From NCBI RefSeq assembly GCF_008807415.1, contig NZ_CP043626.1, forward strand, positions 2,852,001 through 2,916,000: DNA of 64,000 nt. Direction: 5' to 3'. Origin of the DNA: Pseudomonas denitrificans (nom. rej.) (GTDB lineage: Bacteria > Pseudomonadota > Gammaproteobacteria > Pseudomonadales > Pseudomonadaceae). Of this stretch, positions 63,503 through 64,000 are shown one piece after another. Under the pieces are notes generated by a model that made no database searches, was not told where the DNA came from, and saw only the letters and a program-made list of their open reading frames with translations. Position numbers and translations under genes: made by a program. Each line of letters begins with the position of its first letter. Position 1 is the first letter of the stretch.

Positions 63503-64000
63503 ATGAGCGAAAGCATTCTCACCGCGCGGAACCTTAGCAAGGTTGTTTCCAGCGCGGAAGGCAAGCTGACCATCCTCCACGACCTCTCCCTCGACCTCGC
63601 CCGCGGTGACAGCCTCGCCATCGTCGGCAGCTCCGGCTCGGGCAAATCCACCCTCCTCGGCCTGCTCGCCGGCCTGGACCTGCCCAGCGGCGGCGAGATC
63701 GTCCTGCTCGGCCACACCCTGGGCAGCCTCGATGAAGACCAGCGCGCGCGAGTACGCGCCGCCCACGTCGGCTTCGTCTTCCAGTCCTTCCAGTTGCTCG
63801 ACAGCCTCAATGCGCTGGAGAACGTCATGCTGCCGCTGGAACTGGACGGCCGGAAGGACGCCGAGCAGCGCGCCCGCGAATTGCTGGAACGTGTCGGCCT
63901 CGGCCAGCGCCTGACCCACTACCCGCGCCAGCTCTCCGGTGGCGAACAACAGCGGGTCGCCATCGCCCGCGCCTTCGCCGCCGAACCGGACGTGCTGTTC
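63503..64000 (+). CDS. ABC transporter ATP-binding protein (YbbA-like), 5' part
   Basis: The first 166 codons of a LolD/MacB-type ATPase; the rest lies beyond the window. Walker A IVGSSGSGKSTLLGLLAGLD, Q-loop VGFVFQSFQLLDSLNALENVMLPLEL and signature QLSGGEQQRVAIARAFA are visible. The ATG at 63503 overlaps the alternative tesA start on the other strand. In relatives it pairs with a large permease (YbbP) just downstream. Confidence 0.93.
   Translation, partial: MSESILTARNLSKVVSSAEGKLTILHDLSLDLARGDSLAIVGSSGSGKSTLLGLLAGLDLPSGGEIVLLGHTLGSLDEDQRARVRAAHVGFVFQSFQLLDSLNALENVMLPLELDGRKDAEQRARELLERVGLGQRLTHYPRQLSGGEQQRVAIARAFAAEPDVLF

Overview
This 64 kb window is GC-rich (by eye well above 60 %), densely coded Pseudomonas chromosome. 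OprI, the SagS-type hybrid kinase, the OspR/glutathione peroxidase pair, OhrR/Ohr, EarP/EF-P and the CopRS copper block, and above all their order, point to the P. aeruginosa-like branch (for example the citronellolis/nitroreducens group). From memory, not from a search, about 7.1-64 kb follows the order of P. aeruginosa PAO1 PA2795 to PA2857. The first 4.8 kb matches a purine-catabolic cluster that lies elsewhere in PAO1. I saw no rRNA, CRISPR array, insertion sequence, prophage or origin.

Layout. 1-4.8 kb: urate catabolism (puuE end, uraD, allA, cytochrome-linked puuD) and a purine permease with its own promoter and a palindromic operator. 4.9-6.9 kb: a chemoreceptor with a cytoplasmic C-terminal sensor and a small lipoprotein. 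7.1-11.7 kb: dusA, tal, an RssB/RssC-type switch and mlaA. 11.9-14.4 kb: a GntR/HutC regulator divergent from a phosphonatase-like protein without catalytic residues plus a PhnZ-like HD protein, then a DUF4404 protein. 14.4-20.8 kb: queF and a copper block (copB, copA, cupredoxin, a 43-residue PtrA-like peptide, copRS). 20.9-29.7 kb: ABC-2 exporter, glutathione transferase, transglutaminase-like protein, fadE, two small conserved proteins, TerC, HAD phosphatase. 30.0-30.6 kb: three tRNA-Gly and one tRNA-Glu from one strong promoter. 30.7-42.6 kb: redox and stress genes (GST, fRMsr, DUF815 ATPase, sagS, ospR, gpx, msrB, alaA, htpX, tpm), a small CsrA-like protein and a DODA-type dioxygenase. 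42.7-45.5 kb: deaD and an enoyl-CoA hydratase. 45.5-49.2 kb: a likely accessory insertion, a Gly-rich repeat lipoprotein followed by a two-partner-secretion TpsB transporter. 49.2-64 kb: spermidine-synthase-like gene, class II DAHP synthase, M48 lipoprotein, YcaQ, DUF3291, DUF1127, two LysR regulators, TSUP permease, ohrR/ohr, efp/earP, tRNA-Ser, oprI with an L,D-transpeptidase, a small Cys-containing protein, tesA and the start of an ABC ATPase.

Genes that work together: urate to glyoxylate breakdown (1-4.8 kb); copper sensing and periplasmic detoxification (15.4-20.8 kb); thiol-peroxide sensing with related MarR operators at ospR/gpx and at ohrR/ohr; rhamnosylation of EF-P by EarP; and probable anchoring of OprI to peptidoglycan by the adjacent L,D-transpeptidase. 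The strongest candidates for something new are the repeat lipoprotein/TpsB pair, the catalytically dead phosphonatase joined to a PhnZ-like oxygenase, the CsrA-like small protein and the tandem tRNA-Gly units with a covarying hairpin. All family assignments rest on reading motifs and recalled family features; no database search was run.
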